A DNA stretch of 47,344 nucleotides from Gammaproteobacteria bacterium (GCA_022014175.1 JAKLLR010000005.1:1-47344); one strand, 5' to 3'; counted from the stretch's first letter, positions 37,699 through 47,182 are shown. Made by a program: numbers and translations. Notes: generated from the sequence alone by a model not told the origin.

Positions 37699-38597
37699 AT
37701 TCCAGAACCCGCTACATCTTCGTTGGTCTCTTTGTGTCGCTGTTCTGCCTGGCCTTTGTCGGCGGTATTTTGTGGTTGGGATCCGGCGGATCGGCCCGAG
37801 CCTACGACAACTATGTGGTGCGTATGCAGGAGTCAGTCGCAGGCCTGAGCCGGGATAGCGCGGTCAAATATTACGGTGTGGCCGTGGGGCGGGTGGCAGA
37901 GATCGACCTGGACCCCAACGGCAGCGGGCGTGTGCGCCTGCTGCTGCAGATTGATAAAGAGACCCCGGTCTATGCCGACACCGTGGCTACCCTGGAGATT
38001 CAGGGCCTGACCGGTCTGGCCTATATCAACCTTTCCGGCGGCAGTCAGGACTCGCCGCCGCTCAAGGCCGGCCCCGGTCAAGCCTACCCGGAAATTACTA
38101 GCCACGTCTCCGGCTGGGGCCAGCTGAATCACAGGCTGGGGGATCTGTTGGATGGTCTGGCCGACATCTCCAGGGGGCTGCAACTACTGCTGAGTGAGGA
38201 CAATCAGCGACATCTCGCCGGGACCTTGGCCAACCTGGATAGCCTGAGCGCTGCCTTGGCCAGCCGCTCGACTGGTCTCGTGAGATCCCTCGATAATCTG
38301 GCCGACATGAGCCATAACGCCCGGGAAGCGAGCGCACAGCTGCCGGAACTGGTGCGGCGCCTGCAACAGATGGCAGACGAAATTGCAGCGGTTGGGGTCA
38401 CCGTGGGTGAAACGGTAGCCGCCCGTGATCGGGATCTTCAACGTTTTAGTGACGCCACCCTGCCCGGAGCGACCGCAATGATCAATCAACTGAATCAGGC
38501 CGCAAGGAGCTTGCGACGCTTCAGTGAAGCCCTGGAACGCAACCCGGGTATGCTGTTGAAAACGGAATCGTCGCCAGCCCCCGGGCCTGGAGAATAG
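37695..38597 (+). CDS. MlaD/MCE family substrate-binding protein
   Basis: N-terminal TM, then SVAGLSRDSAVKYYGVAVGRVAEIDLDPNGSGRVRLLLQIDKETPVYADTVATLEIQGLTGLAYINLSGG (MCE domain). Confidence 0.93.
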   Translation: MNSRTRYIFVGLFVSLFCLAFVGGILWLGSGGSARAYDNYVVRMQESVAGLSRDSAVKYYGVAVGRVAEIDLDPNGSGRVRLLLQIDKETPVYADTVATLEIQGLTGLAYINLSGGSQDSPPLKAGPGQAYPEITSHVSGWGQLNHRLGDLLDGLADISRGLQLLLSEDNQRHLAGTLANLDSLSAALASRSTGLVRSLDNLADMSHNAREASAQLPELVRRLQQMADEIAAVGVTVGETVAARDRDLQRFSDATLPGATAMINQLNQAARSLRRFSEALERNPGMLLKTESSPAPGPGE

Positions 38598-38598
38598 G

Positions 38599-39300
38599 GT
38601 GTCAGCTATGTTGCGTGGGAGCCTGGATCATGCCTTGAATCGCCGCGTCCGGTGTGGAGTCGTGCTGCTTCTCCTGCTGCTGCTGCTGAGCGCTTGCAGC
38701 CCCTCGCTGTTGATGCAGAAGACACCGCCAGTCAGCCGATATCTACTTGAATGGACGGATACCCAGGCCGTGCCGGCCAAGGCTGGGGGGTTGAGCCTTC
38801 GGCTCAGTTCCATAACCTCAGCGCCAGGGTTTGACGAACCCCGGATCGTCTACGTCAGAACACCCTCTCAGCTTGAATATTACCTCTATCATCGCTGGGT
38901 GGACGCCCCGGCCCGTATGCTCGAACCGCTACTGATGCGGATGCTGGAGCAGAGCGGTCTGTTCAGGGCCGTGGTGGGTGCGGACACTCCGGTACGGGCT
39001 GATCTGGAACTCAGGGTTGAACTCTTGCAGTTGCAGCAGCTGTTTACCCCTGAGGGCAGCGAAGTGCAGCTGTCGGTAAATATCAATCTGCTGAACCCGG
39101 CCGAGGCGCGGCTGATCGCCAGCCGGCTGTTCTCGATGGTCGAACCGGTCGCCGAGCCCACCCCCTACGGTAGTGTGCAGGCGGCGAACCGCGCGACAGC
39201 ACGCCTGCTGGTGGCTATTCGGAGCTTTCTTGGTGATCACCAGTCAGGGTTCATTGTTCCGCCCGGATCCGCTTTCGATTTTGGCATGGCCAGACCATGA
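38599..39300 (+). CDS. ABC-type transport auxiliary lipoprotein (PqiC/YmbA-like)
   Basis: Lipobox LLLLSACSP; VSRYLLEWTD... IVYVRTPSQLEYYLYHRWVDAPARMLEPLLMRMLEQSGLF. Terminal gene of the mla-like operon; GTG start. Confidence 0.82.
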   Translation: MSAMLRGSLDHALNRRVRCGVVLLLLLLLLSACSPSLLMQKTPPVSRYLLEWTDTQAVPAKAGGLSLRLSSITSAPGFDEPRIVYVRTPSQLEYYLYHRWVDAPARMLEPLLMRMLEQSGLFRAVVGADTPVRADLELRVELLQLQQLFTPEGSEVQLSVNINLLNPAEARLIASRLFSMVEPVAEPTPYGSVQAANRATARLLVAIRSFLGDHQSGFIVPPGSAFDFGMARP

Positions 39301-39378
39301 ACAGGGTTGTGCGCCCCTGGGCGGATCGATATTGAGTGAGGATTTTGAACCAGCGGAACCTCAGCTAGGGGCGAACCC

Positions 39379-40545
39379 GTGAACTACGCCTTACCGCGTA
39401 CGGTGGTGATTTTCGGGTTGGTGTCGCTGCTTAACGACACCGCCAGCGAGATGATCACCCCGCTGTTGCCACTGTTCCTGACCGCGACGCTGGGTGCTGG
39501 CCCCGCCATTGTGGGGCTGGTTGAAGGTCTGGCCGAGGCCACCGCGAGCATTCTCAAACTGGTCTCCGGCTGGCTGGCGGATCGGGGCTGGAGTGCCAAA
39601 AAGCTGGTGGTGGGCGGCTATGGGGTCTCCAACACCTCCCGACCGTTAATTGGCTTTGCCCTGGGGTGGGGCTGGGTGCTGCTGCTGCGGTTTCTCGACC
39701 GGGTCGGCAAAGGGTTGCGCACCGCCCCGCGAGATGCGTTGATCGCTGCCAGTACCGACAGAGAGAGCCGGGGCCGCGCCTTCGGCTTCCATCGTGCCAT
39801 GGATAACGGCGGTGCCATGCTCGGGCCGCTGCTGGCCTTTGGTCTTCTGCAGTGGGGCATGACCATGGCGCATGTCTTCATGGCATCGGTGGTTCCGGGA
39901 GCTCTGCTGATTCTGCTGCTGCTGTTTGGCCTCAAAATGCCCGCCCGGGTCAAACCGGAGCATCCCCCGGCCCGGCTGAATTGGCGGGGTCTGGATACCC
40001 GAGTAAAAGCACTGGTGCTGGCTTCAGGCGGCCTGGCGCTGGCCACAACCCCGGAGGCTTTTCTGGTGCTCTGGGCCTACCAGGGCGGTATCACCATCGC
40101 CTGGGTGCCCCTGTTGTGGGCCGCCGCCAGCGGAGTGAAGGCCCTGATCTCGGCACCGGCCGGTGCCCTGTCAGACCGGTTTGGGCGCCTGCCAATTGTC
40201 TCCATCGGCTGGAGCGCCCGGGTGCTGCTGCTGATCGCCTTCGCCTGGTTGCCGGATGGCGGCCCGGTGGTCTGGATACTCTTTCTGGGTTATGCCGCAG
40301 CCCTCGCCTTCACCGAAGGGGCGGAGCGGGCACTACTGGGGGACTTCGCCCCGGCGAATCAGCAGGCCACGGTTTTCGGTCTTTACCATCTGCTCAGCGG
40401 CATCATGATCCTGCCCGGGGCGGTGCTCTTCGGCACTGTCTGGCAGTGGCTGGGCATGCGCAGTGCTTTTATGATGGCGGCGGCGCTGACCGCCTGCTCA
40501 GCCACTGTGCTACGGCGGATGGCGACAGGCAGGCCCGTTGAATGA
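39379..40545 (+). CDS. MFS transporter
   Basis: LVSLLNDTASEMITPLLPLFLTATLGAGPAIVGLVEGLAEATASILKLVSGWLADR; RFLDRVGKGLRTAPRDALIA. GTG start. Confidence 0.9.
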   Translation: MNYALPRTVVIFGLVSLLNDTASEMITPLLPLFLTATLGAGPAIVGLVEGLAEATASILKLVSGWLADRGWSAKKLVVGGYGVSNTSRPLIGFALGWGWVLLLRFLDRVGKGLRTAPRDALIAASTDRESRGRAFGFHRAMDNGGAMLGPLLAFGLLQWGMTMAHVFMASVVPGALLILLLLFGLKMPARVKPEHPPARLNWRGLDTRVKALVLASGGLALATTPEAFLVLWAYQGGITIAWVPLLWAAASGVKALISAPAGALSDRFGRLPIVSIGWSARVLLLIAFAWLPDGGPVVWILFLGYAAALAFTEGAERALLGDFAPANQQATVFGLYHLLSGIMILPGAVLFGTVWQWLGMRSAFMMAAALTACSATVLRRMATGRPVE

Positions 40546-40638
40546 CCTTCATCAAACAAAACGCATCGATTGAGATTTCGGGCACAATACCGGCGGTCGC
40601 TGGGTTGCTAGAGGTCAAACCAAGAATTGGAGAAGAGG

Positions 40639-40977
40639 GTGAAGTTAATAACCGCGATTATCAAACCATTCAAGCTGGATGATGTCCGGGCTGCGCTCGC
40701 GGATGCGGGGGTGGTCGGCATGACCGTGACGGAGGTCAGTGGGTTCGGCCGCCAGCGGGGCCATACCGAGATTTATCGGGGTGCCGAGTATCAGGTTGAT
40801 CTGGTGCGCAAGGTGCAGATCGAAGTGGCGCTGCCGGAGGCGCAGTGCGAATCTGTGATTGAGCTGATCTGTGAGGCGGCTCGCACGGGTGATATCGGTG
40901 ATGGCAAGATTCTGGTCCGGAATATGGAGCAGACTCTGCGTATTCGTACCGGCGAGAGTGGGGCGGAGGCGCTGTAA
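40639..40977 (+). CDS. P-II family nitrogen regulatory protein
   Basis: MKLITAIIKPFKLDDVRAALADAGVVGMTVTEVSGFGRQRGHTEIYRGAEYQVDL: PII T-loop with conserved Tyr51. GTG start at 40639 inferred; GlnB versus GlnK not resolved. Confidence 0.95.
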   Translation: MKLITAIIKPFKLDDVRAALADAGVVGMTVTEVSGFGRQRGHTEIYRGAEYQVDLVRKVQIEVALPEAQCESVIELICEAARTGDIGDGKILVRNMEQTLRIRTGESGAEAL

Positions 40978-41026
40978 TTCACCGGATGATCGCCCGGGCC
41001 GGTTCAGTAGCCCGCCGGTTTGGGGG

Positions 41027-41794
41027 TCAGCTGGTCAGTTGGTAGGAGACTGGCAGAGTGATCTCCAGCGGTTGTAATACCAGATTAGGATTGACTCCAC
41101 CCCTGGCGGCGATTTTTGCAACGGTATTGATGGCGCTGCGATCCAGCAGGCCGAACCCTGAGCTGCGGAGTAACTGAATATTCCGGACGCCGCCGTCCGG
41201 CTGAATCACCAGCCCGATCAGTACTTCGCCCTGCCAGCCTTTTTTCCGTGCCAGCATCGGGTAACGGAAGTGTTTCGCCAGCGCCAGTTCAACGGCTCGG
41301 GTTGCCCGGTTTGCGCGATCTGAATCGAACGTGGCGTGAGTCGCCCCGGGGGTTTCCCCGATTTCGCCGGTCGCGACTGCGGGCGTTTTTGTCGGCGGGG
41401 CTGGGCGGATCTTGCCATCGACTGCGGCGGTCACGGACGATATCGATTCAGGTGAGTTGTCAACGACGCTGGCTGGTTGGGTCGCTGCCGTTTCCGTGGT
41501 GGGCTGCGTGGGTCTGGTGGCCAGCTGTGGCGCGGGTGGTGGAGGCCCGGTTTCCGGGGAGACCGGACGGGTTGCGGGTCCGGGATCGGGGGGTGTCGGT
41601 TGCGCTGGTCTGGCTCCAGCGAGCGCTACAGCTTCGACCTCTGACGCCGGGGCTCCTGCGGGGGCTAACGCAAACCTGATCTGATGGAAGCGGCCATTGG
41701 AATCAACAGATTGCGGCAGCTGAATCAACAGTAGTGCCAGGTGGACCGCCAGGGCCAGGGTTCCGCCGATCAAGAGTCGATAGCGGGGCTTCAT
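41027..41794 (-). CDS. TonB family energy transducer
   Basis: MKPRYRLLIGGTLALAVHLALLL TM; Pro-rich central region; VELALAKHFRYPMLARKKGWQGEVLIGLVIQPDGGVRNIQLLRSSGFGLLDRSAINTV C-terminal domain. ORF extends to 41899; shorter start avoids overlap. Confidence 0.88.
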   Translation of the reverse strand: MKPRYRLLIGGTLALAVHLALLLIQLPQSVDSNGRFHQIRFALAPAGAPASEVEAVALAGARPAQPTPPDPGPATRPVSPETGPPPPAPQLATRPTQPTTETAATQPASVVDNSPESISSVTAAVDGKIRPAPPTKTPAVATGEIGETPGATHATFDSDRANRATRAVELALAKHFRYPMLARKKGWQGEVLIGLVIQPDGGVRNIQLLRSSGFGLLDRSAINTVAKIAARGGVNPNLVLQPLEITLPVSYQLTS

Positions 41795-41834
41795 CCGGCG
41801 ACTCAGCTGGCCCGGGCGAGGGCTGTCCACCAAA

Positions 41835-42410
41835 TTAATTCTGGGCAGAGGCGTTGGGCCTGCTCTCCGCGCCACTCTGGAGGAGGGCGCCCAGCCCAAG
41901 ACCGACGGTGCTGTAGAGCAGGGTGTAGGCCAGATACCCTGGCAGATAACGGCTGACCCGGCTGGCGTATTCGATCAGACTCATGTCATTGAAATAGTTG
42001 GAAAAGAGGTAGAAGCCGGCGTTAGAGACGGCAAATGCGGTGACTGTGGCCCCGGTGATGAGCAGGCCAGCCTGGAGTGCGCCTCGGCCCGACCAGCTGA
42101 AATGGCGGGCCAGCAGCCCCGCGCCCCAGAGCGTCGCGTAGGTCGGGATCAGCATCAGATAGCCGGGGGTGACACACCAGTCACTGACGCCTCCGAAGTG
42201 GATTGCGGAATAGTCGACCACGCCCGCCGCGACGATAAGCAGTGGAAAGACAACCCAGCCACCGAACAGCAGCGCGGTCAGAAAAAACACCGCCAGGGTG
42301 GCGTCCCCCAGGTTGACCGGGCTGTTGAAGTGATGGCCTCGGGTCGCGATCAGTAACAGCAGCAGTCCGCCGCCGATCCAGAATTTAGAACTGCCCGTTA
42401 ACTTGACCAT
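41835..42410 (-). CDS. multi-pass membrane protein of unknown function
   Basis: MVKLTGSSKFWIGGGLLLLLIATRGHHFNSPVNLGDATLAVFFLTALLFGGWVVFPLLIVAAGVVDYSAIHFGGVSDWCVTPGYLMLIPTYATLW; several predicted TM segments; sits upstream of tonB in the same orientation. Confidence 0.7.
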   Translation of the reverse strand: MVKLTGSSKFWIGGGLLLLLIATRGHHFNSPVNLGDATLAVFFLTALLFGGWVVFPLLIVAAGVVDYSAIHFGGVSDWCVTPGYLMLIPTYATLWGAGLLARHFSWSGRGALQAGLLITGATVTAFAVSNAGFYLFSNYFNDMSLIEYASRVSRYLPGYLAYTLLYSTVGLGLGALLQSGAESRPNASAQN

Positions 42411-42590
42411 TGAAATCCCCTGCTAGAACCTTGTTGATTGGTGCCGGGGATGCCCCGGTCTACAGCCGCGAATTATACGGGGTTTCTGGCTCAGAGGTTG
42501 AGGTCGGACGGTATGAACGAATGACTCAGGTTACTATGCGGCCCGGTGGCCATGCGGGTGCGGGGCCGATGCTGGTTTGAGGAGAAGACG

Positions 42591-43736
42591 ATGATTCCAA
42601 GAACGCTGTTCGCCGAGGAGCATGCGCTGTATCGGGCGACGGTTCGGCGATTTGTGGAGCAGGCGGTAGTTCCAGCCCACGCGGAGTGGGAGAAGACGGG
42701 ACAGCTGACCCGGGAGGTCTGGCTGGCGGCGGGGGAGGCGGGTCTGCTCTGCTGCAATATCCCGGAGATCTACGGCGGCATGGGCGGGGATTTCCTCTTC
42801 AGCGCCATCGTTGCGGAGGAGCTCGCCAGTGTCGGTGCGACCGGCCCTGGTTTTACCCTGCACTCCGACATCGTCGCCCCCTACCTGCTGCATTATGGTA
42901 CCGAGGCTCAGAAGCGCCACTGGCTGCCGCGGATGGCCACGGGTGCTGTGATCGGGGCGGTGGCGATGACCGAACCAGGCGCTGGCAGTGATCTGCAGAA
43001 CATCAAGACCACGGCGCTGAGGGACGGTGATGATTATGTGATCAATGGTCAGAAGGTCTTTATCACCAATGGTCAGCTGGCGGATCTGGTGGTGCTGGCG
43101 GTGAAGACGGATCCCGAGGCCCGGGCCGCCGGGGTGAGTCTGATTCTGGTAGAGGGTGATCGCCCCGGATTCGAGCGGGGGCGTAATCTGGAGAAGATTG
43201 GCTGGAAAGCCCAGGACACCTCAGAGCTCTTTTTCAACGACGTGCGGGTACCGGTGAGTAATCTGCTGGGGCAGGAGGGGCGGGGGTTTGCCCAGTTGAT
43301 GACAGAGCTGGCTCAGGAGCGGCTGATTCAGGCGATCCGGGGCGCCAGCGCCACCGAAGCGGCGCTGGAGTGGACCCTTGATTATGTGCGACAGCGCAAG
43401 GCGTTTGGCCGCACCATTGCGGAGTTCCAGAACACCCGCTTCAAGCTGGCAGAGATGAAAGCTGCGCTGGTGACCTTGCGGGTCTTCGTTGATCGCTGCC
43501 TGGAGTTGCACCTCAAGGGTGAATTGGATGCGGTAGATGCGGCGATGGCGAAACTGCAGGCGACAGACCTGCAGTGTCAGGTGATGGACGACTGCCTGCA
43601 GCTGCATGGGGGTTACGGTTATATGTGGGAGTACCCCATCGCCCGGGCCTGGGCCGACGCGCGGATGACCCGAATTGCTGGCGGCACCACCGAAATCATG
43701 AAGGAGATCATCGGGCGCGAACTGCTGAAGGATTAA
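42591..43736 (+). CDS. acyl-CoA dehydrogenase
   Basis: GAVAMTEPGAGSDLQNIKTTALRDGDDYVINGQKVFITNGQLADLVVLAVKTD; QLHGGYGYMWEYPIARAWADARMTRIAGGTTEIMKEIIGREL. Start ATG 42591. Confidence 0.95.
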   Translation: MIPRTLFAEEHALYRATVRRFVEQAVVPAHAEWEKTGQLTREVWLAAGEAGLLCCNIPEIYGGMGGDFLFSAIVAEELASVGATGPGFTLHSDIVAPYLLHYGTEAQKRHWLPRMATGAVIGAVAMTEPGAGSDLQNIKTTALRDGDDYVINGQKVFITNGQLADLVVLAVKTDPEARAAGVSLILVEGDRPGFERGRNLEKIGWKAQDTSELFFNDVRVPVSNLLGQEGRGFAQLMTELAQERLIQAIRGASATEAALEWTLDYVRQRKAFGRTIAEFQNTRFKLAEMKAALVTLRVFVDRCLELHLKGELDAVDAAMAKLQATDLQCQVMDDCLQLHGGYGYMWEYPIARAWADARMTRIAGGTTEIMKEIIGRELLKD

Positions 43737-43793
43737 CGCGGCAGGCCGGTTGAGTCGGGCTGGGTTAGAGTGGACCCGGTCCGGGCCCGCTGG

Positions 43794-44741
43794 TTAGCTG
43801 CGGTACTTACTCAGCGAGCCGCTGTGCATGATGTGCCCGGCCAGGGGGTGTCCGATCACGGACTCCGCCAGTTGGGCGGCGTCGATCAGGCGATCCAGGT
43901 CAATTCCGGTTTCGATGCCCATTTCGTGGCACATGAAGACCATGTCTTCGGTACAGATGTTGCCTGCTGCACCACCGTGTCCGGCAAAGGGGCAGCCGCC
44001 GAGGCCGGCCACTGAGCTATCGAACAGATCCACGCCCATTTGCAGGGCGGAGTAGAAGTTGGCCGCTCCCAGGCCGCGGGTGTCGTGCAGATGCAGCGCG
44101 ATGCGAGCATCCGGAACCAGCTCCCGGACCGCACCGATGCGTTGTTTGATCGCTTCGGGATGAGCCCAGCCGACGGTATCGGCCAGGCAGATATTGGGTA
44201 GCGGCAGGCCTCTGGAGTCACACTGGGCCTGAATGAAGCGGACCAGATCCGTGATCTTTTTGACCGGGATGTCGCCCTCGAAGTTACAGCCAAATGCGCA
44301 CATGATGTAGGCGGAGTGAAGCGGCACACCCTGTTCCACGTACTGGTCAATCCAGTCGGACTGTTTGTCCCGCATCTCATCGGCACCGCAGTTGTTGTTT
44401 TTGCGGCTGAAGGTGTCGCTTGAATAGAACATCAGATCGCCCTTGAGGGTGATACCGGGGACGGTCCGGGCCTGTTCAAAGCCTCTGCGGTTGAGCCAGA
44501 GGGCGACGTAATCCACCCCCGGCTTCTTCTTGATGCCAGCAAAAAACTGGGGCGTATCCGCCATGCTGGGGACGAGTTTCGGGTTCACGAATGAGGCGAC
44601 CTGAATATGTTTCAGTCCGGTTTCAGAGAGGGCATCCACCACCCGCACCCGCTCGGCCAGGGGGTAGAGCTGCTTTTCGTACTGAAAACCCTCGCGGGGA
44701 CCCTCTTCGTGAAATTCAACAAATTCAGGTAGGTCGCTCAT
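43794..44741 (-). CDS. hydroxymethylglutaryl-CoA lyase-like protein
   Basis: EEGPREGFQYEKQLYPLAERVRVVDALSETGLKHIQVASFVNPKLVPSMADT; LHLHDTRGLGAANFYSALQMGVDLFDSSVAGLGGCPFAGHGGAAGNICTEDMVFM. Confidence 0.92.
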   Translation of the reverse strand: MSDLPEFVEFHEEGPREGFQYEKQLYPLAERVRVVDALSETGLKHIQVASFVNPKLVPSMADTPQFFAGIKKKPGVDYVALWLNRRGFEQARTVPGITLKGDLMFYSSDTFSRKNNNCGADEMRDKQSDWIDQYVEQGVPLHSAYIMCAFGCNFEGDIPVKKITDLVRFIQAQCDSRGLPLPNICLADTVGWAHPEAIKQRIGAVRELVPDARIALHLHDTRGLGAANFYSALQMGVDLFDSSVAGLGGCPFAGHGGAAGNICTEDMVFMCHEMGIETGIDLDRLIDAAQLAESVIGHPLAGHIMHSGSLSKYRS

Positions 44742-44762
44742 CGTTTTTGGGGTCCATCTGTT

Positions 44763-45731
44763 TTAGTCTGTGCTTAAGGATTGCAGGTAGTGCAGGCTGA
44801 AAAGACTGTTGTCGTCCTGCCAGCTGCGAATCGTCTCGAAACCGCCGTAGGCTGCCAGTTCCGAGAACTCCTCAATGCTGTACTTGTAGGAGTTTTCGGT
44901 GTGGATGGTCTCACCGGCGGCGAACGGGATCTGTTCGTCCGCGAGTTCCACCACCTGGTCCGCCTCGCTCCGCAGATGCATCTCGATTCGCCCCGCTGCG
45001 GTATTGTAAAACGCCTGGTGGCTGAATTGTTCACTGTCGAAAGTGCCATCAAGATCGGTATTCAGGCGAGTCAGCAGGTTCTTATTGAAAGCGGCAGTGA
45101 CGCCAGCGCTATCGTTGTAGGCGCGCTCCAGCCATGCTCTCGGTTTTTTCAGGTCGACCCCGATCAGCAGCCCGCCCCCGGGACTGACCATCTCCGCGAC
45201 CTGGCGGAGCAGCCGCTCCGCCGCCCGGGGTTCGAAGTTGCCGATGCTGGAGCCGGGAAAGAAGGCGACACGCCGGTGACCTGACTCCGGTATCGGCAGA
45301 TCAAATGGCCGGGTATAGTCGACGCAGATGGCGTTCACCTGGAGCCAGGGGTGATCCGCAGCGATCGCCTCTGCGGATTTCATCAGGTGGTCCCGGGAGA
45401 TATCCAGGGGCATATAGACCCGTGGCCGGATGGCATCAATCAGCACCCTGATCTTGGTGCTGCTGCCGGAGCCCAGTTCGATCAGGTCGGTGTCGGTGCC
45501 GATCAGGCTGGCGATCTCCTCCCGGTACTGCTCAAGCAGGCCGATCTCGGTACGGGTCGGGTAGTACTCCGGCAGCTCGCAGATCTGATCGAACAGCTGT
45601 GAGCCCTCGGCATCGTAGAAAAACTTTGGCGAGATGGTTTTGGGGTTTGCGCGTAGGCCCCGCAGCACCTCTGTGGCCATATCCTCGATGCTGGGATGAA
45701 GATCGATGAATCGGGTATCTGGGGAGTTCAT
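44763..45731 (-). CDS. egtD: L-histidine N(alpha)-methyltransferase EgtD
   Basis: RGLRANPKTISPKFFYDAEGSQLFDQICELPEYYPTRTEIGLLEQYREEIASLIGTDTDLIELGSGSSTKIRVLIDA; VAFFPGSSIGNFEPRAAERLL. Confidence 0.95.
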   Translation of the reverse strand: MNSPDTRFIDLHPSIEDMATEVLRGLRANPKTISPKFFYDAEGSQLFDQICELPEYYPTRTEIGLLEQYREEIASLIGTDTDLIELGSGSSTKIRVLIDAIRPRVYMPLDISRDHLMKSAEAIAADHPWLQVNAICVDYTRPFDLPIPESGHRRVAFFPGSSIGNFEPRAAERLLRQVAEMVSPGGGLLIGVDLKKPRAWLERAYNDSAGVTAAFNKNLLTRLNTDLDGTFDSEQFSHQAFYNTAAGRIEMHLRSEADQVVELADEQIPFAAGETIHTENSYKYSIEEFSELAAYGGFETIRSWQDDNSLFSLHYLQSLSTD

Positions 45732-46984
45732 AGATTACCTGCCAGTCGCATGCCGGAGAACTGCCAGCGGCTCTCCGGGTAGAAGAAGTTTCGGTAGCTG
45801 GGGCGGATGTGACCCTCAGCAGTGGCACAGGAGCCGCCCCGCAGAATCAGCTGATTACACATGAATTTGCCGTTGTATTCGCCCACCGCCCCCTCGGCGG
45901 GATGGTACCCGGGGTAAGGCTGGTAGGGGCTTGCGGTCCACTCCCAGACATCGCCGTAGAGCTGGCTGTAGGGTGTGGCCGGTGCCTCGGGTGCGGTGCT
46001 GTGCGGCTGATAGATGCCCCGGTCGGCGAAATGTCCTGAGGCAGGGCTGACCTCGCGGGCTACCGCCTCCCACTCAAACTCTGTCGGCAGCCGTTGGCCG
46101 GCCCAGCGGGCGAAGGCATCCGCTTCGTAGTAGCTGATGTGGCAGACCGGCGCGTCCAGCGCGACGGGCAACAGGCCGCCGAGGGTGAACTGCTGCCAGC
46201 CAGCCTCCCGCTGGAGCCAGTAGAGAGGTGCTTGCCACTGCTGCTGCTGGGCGGCCTGCCAGCCGTCGGAGAGCCAGAGCAGGGGGTTGCTGTAACCGCC
46301 GTCCTGCATGAATTCAAGATACTGCCGGTTACTCACCGGGTGGCTGGCCAGAGCGAAGGGTGGCAAACGGTGCCGGTGTGCGGGTGCCTCGTTATCGAAA
46401 TGAAAGCCGCTACCCGAATATCCGATGGCTGTTTCGCCGCCCTCGCAGGTGATCATCTGCGATTGGCCTGGGGTGGACAGGGAGGCGTCCGCCACTGCTT
46501 GATAGGCGGGGTAGAGGGGGTTCTGCCAGAGCAGATGCTTCAGGTCGGTGAGGAGCAGCTCCTGGTGCTGCTGTTCGTGGTGCAGCCCGAGCTCAATCAG
46601 GGGGGTGACTGCTGCGGGGTTGGCATCAATCAGACGGGCCATGGCCTCATCCACTGCCTGGCGGTAGTCAAACACCTGCCGTACGGTCGGTCGGCTAATC
46701 AGGCCCCGTTGTGGCCGGGGGTATTGCGGTCCCACGGCGTTGTAGTAGGAGTTGAACAGGTGGTCGAAGCCCGGGGAAAACAGCTGATAGTCCGGCAGGT
46801 TGGGTTGCAGCAGAAATGTTTCAAAAAACCAGGTGGTGTGGGCCAGATGCCATTTTACGGGGCTCGCATCGGCCATGCTCTGGGCCACGTAGTCCTCAAT
46901 CTCAAGAGGCGCGCAAAGGGACTCTGTACGTTGCCGCACATCGCGATAGCGCTGGCGTAACGGAGTTTTCGGACGGGCGTCCAA
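45728..46984 (-). CDS. egtB: ergothioneine biosynthesis protein EgtB (DinB plus FGE-sulfatase domains)
   Basis: MADASPVKWHLAHTTWFFETFLLQ; LGLHHEQQHQELLLTDLKHLL; WEWTASPYQPYPGYHPAEGAVGEYNGKFMCNQLILRGGSCAT...SYRNFFYPESRWQFSGMRLA. Confidence 0.96.
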   Translation of the reverse strand: MDARPKTPLRQRYRDVRQRTESLCAPLEIEDYVAQSMADASPVKWHLAHTTWFFETFLLQPNLPDYQLFSPGFDHLFNSYYNAVGPQYPRPQRGLISRPTVRQVFDYRQAVDEAMARLIDANPAAVTPLIELGLHHEQQHQELLLTDLKHLLWQNPLYPAYQAVADASLSTPGQSQMITCEGGETAIGYSGSGFHFDNEAPAHRHRLPPFALASHPVSNRQYLEFMQDGGYSNPLLWLSDGWQAAQQQQWQAPLYWLQREAGWQQFTLGGLLPVALDAPVCHISYYEADAFARWAGQRLPTEFEWEAVAREVSPASGHFADRGIYQPHSTAPEAPATPYSQLYGDVWEWTASPYQPYPGYHPAEGAVGEYNGKFMCNQLILRGGSCATAEGHIRPSYRNFFYPESRWQFSGMRLAGNL

Positions 46985-47095
46985 CCATGCTCCCCTGATT
47001 TTTTGTTATGGACGGGTCGTGAGGGTCGTCACCATAGCAGCGGAAGCATCCGCTTGGCAAAAACCCCCTTCTCAATTTTTGAGTCTGTTATATAT

Positions 47096-47113
47096 CGCCG
47101 GATTGATCCGGCG
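47096..47113. promoter_or_regulatory. Perfect 18-bp dyad CGCCGGAT-TG-ATCCGGCG in the egtB / MBL divergent region
   Basis: Exact 8-bp arms with a 2-nt centre, between the egtB start (46984) and the MBL start (47183). Confidence 0.5.
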
Positions 47114-47182
47114 CGGGTGTCCTCTGGCTGTCAGAAGTCGGATAGTATGGTCGAATCAAATCAAATCAAGGCGAATCGGCAG

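Noticed and set aside
42411-42590. Cobalamin riboswitch upstream of the membrane protein-tonB pair
   Set aside because: No B12-box-like conserved sequence and the leader is too short.
46094-46960. 288-aa plus-strand ORF
   Set aside because: Antisense to egtB, which has clear family motifs.
47154-47170. Tandem TCAAA-like repeats before the MBL gene
   Set aside because: About three short imperfect units; consistent with chance.
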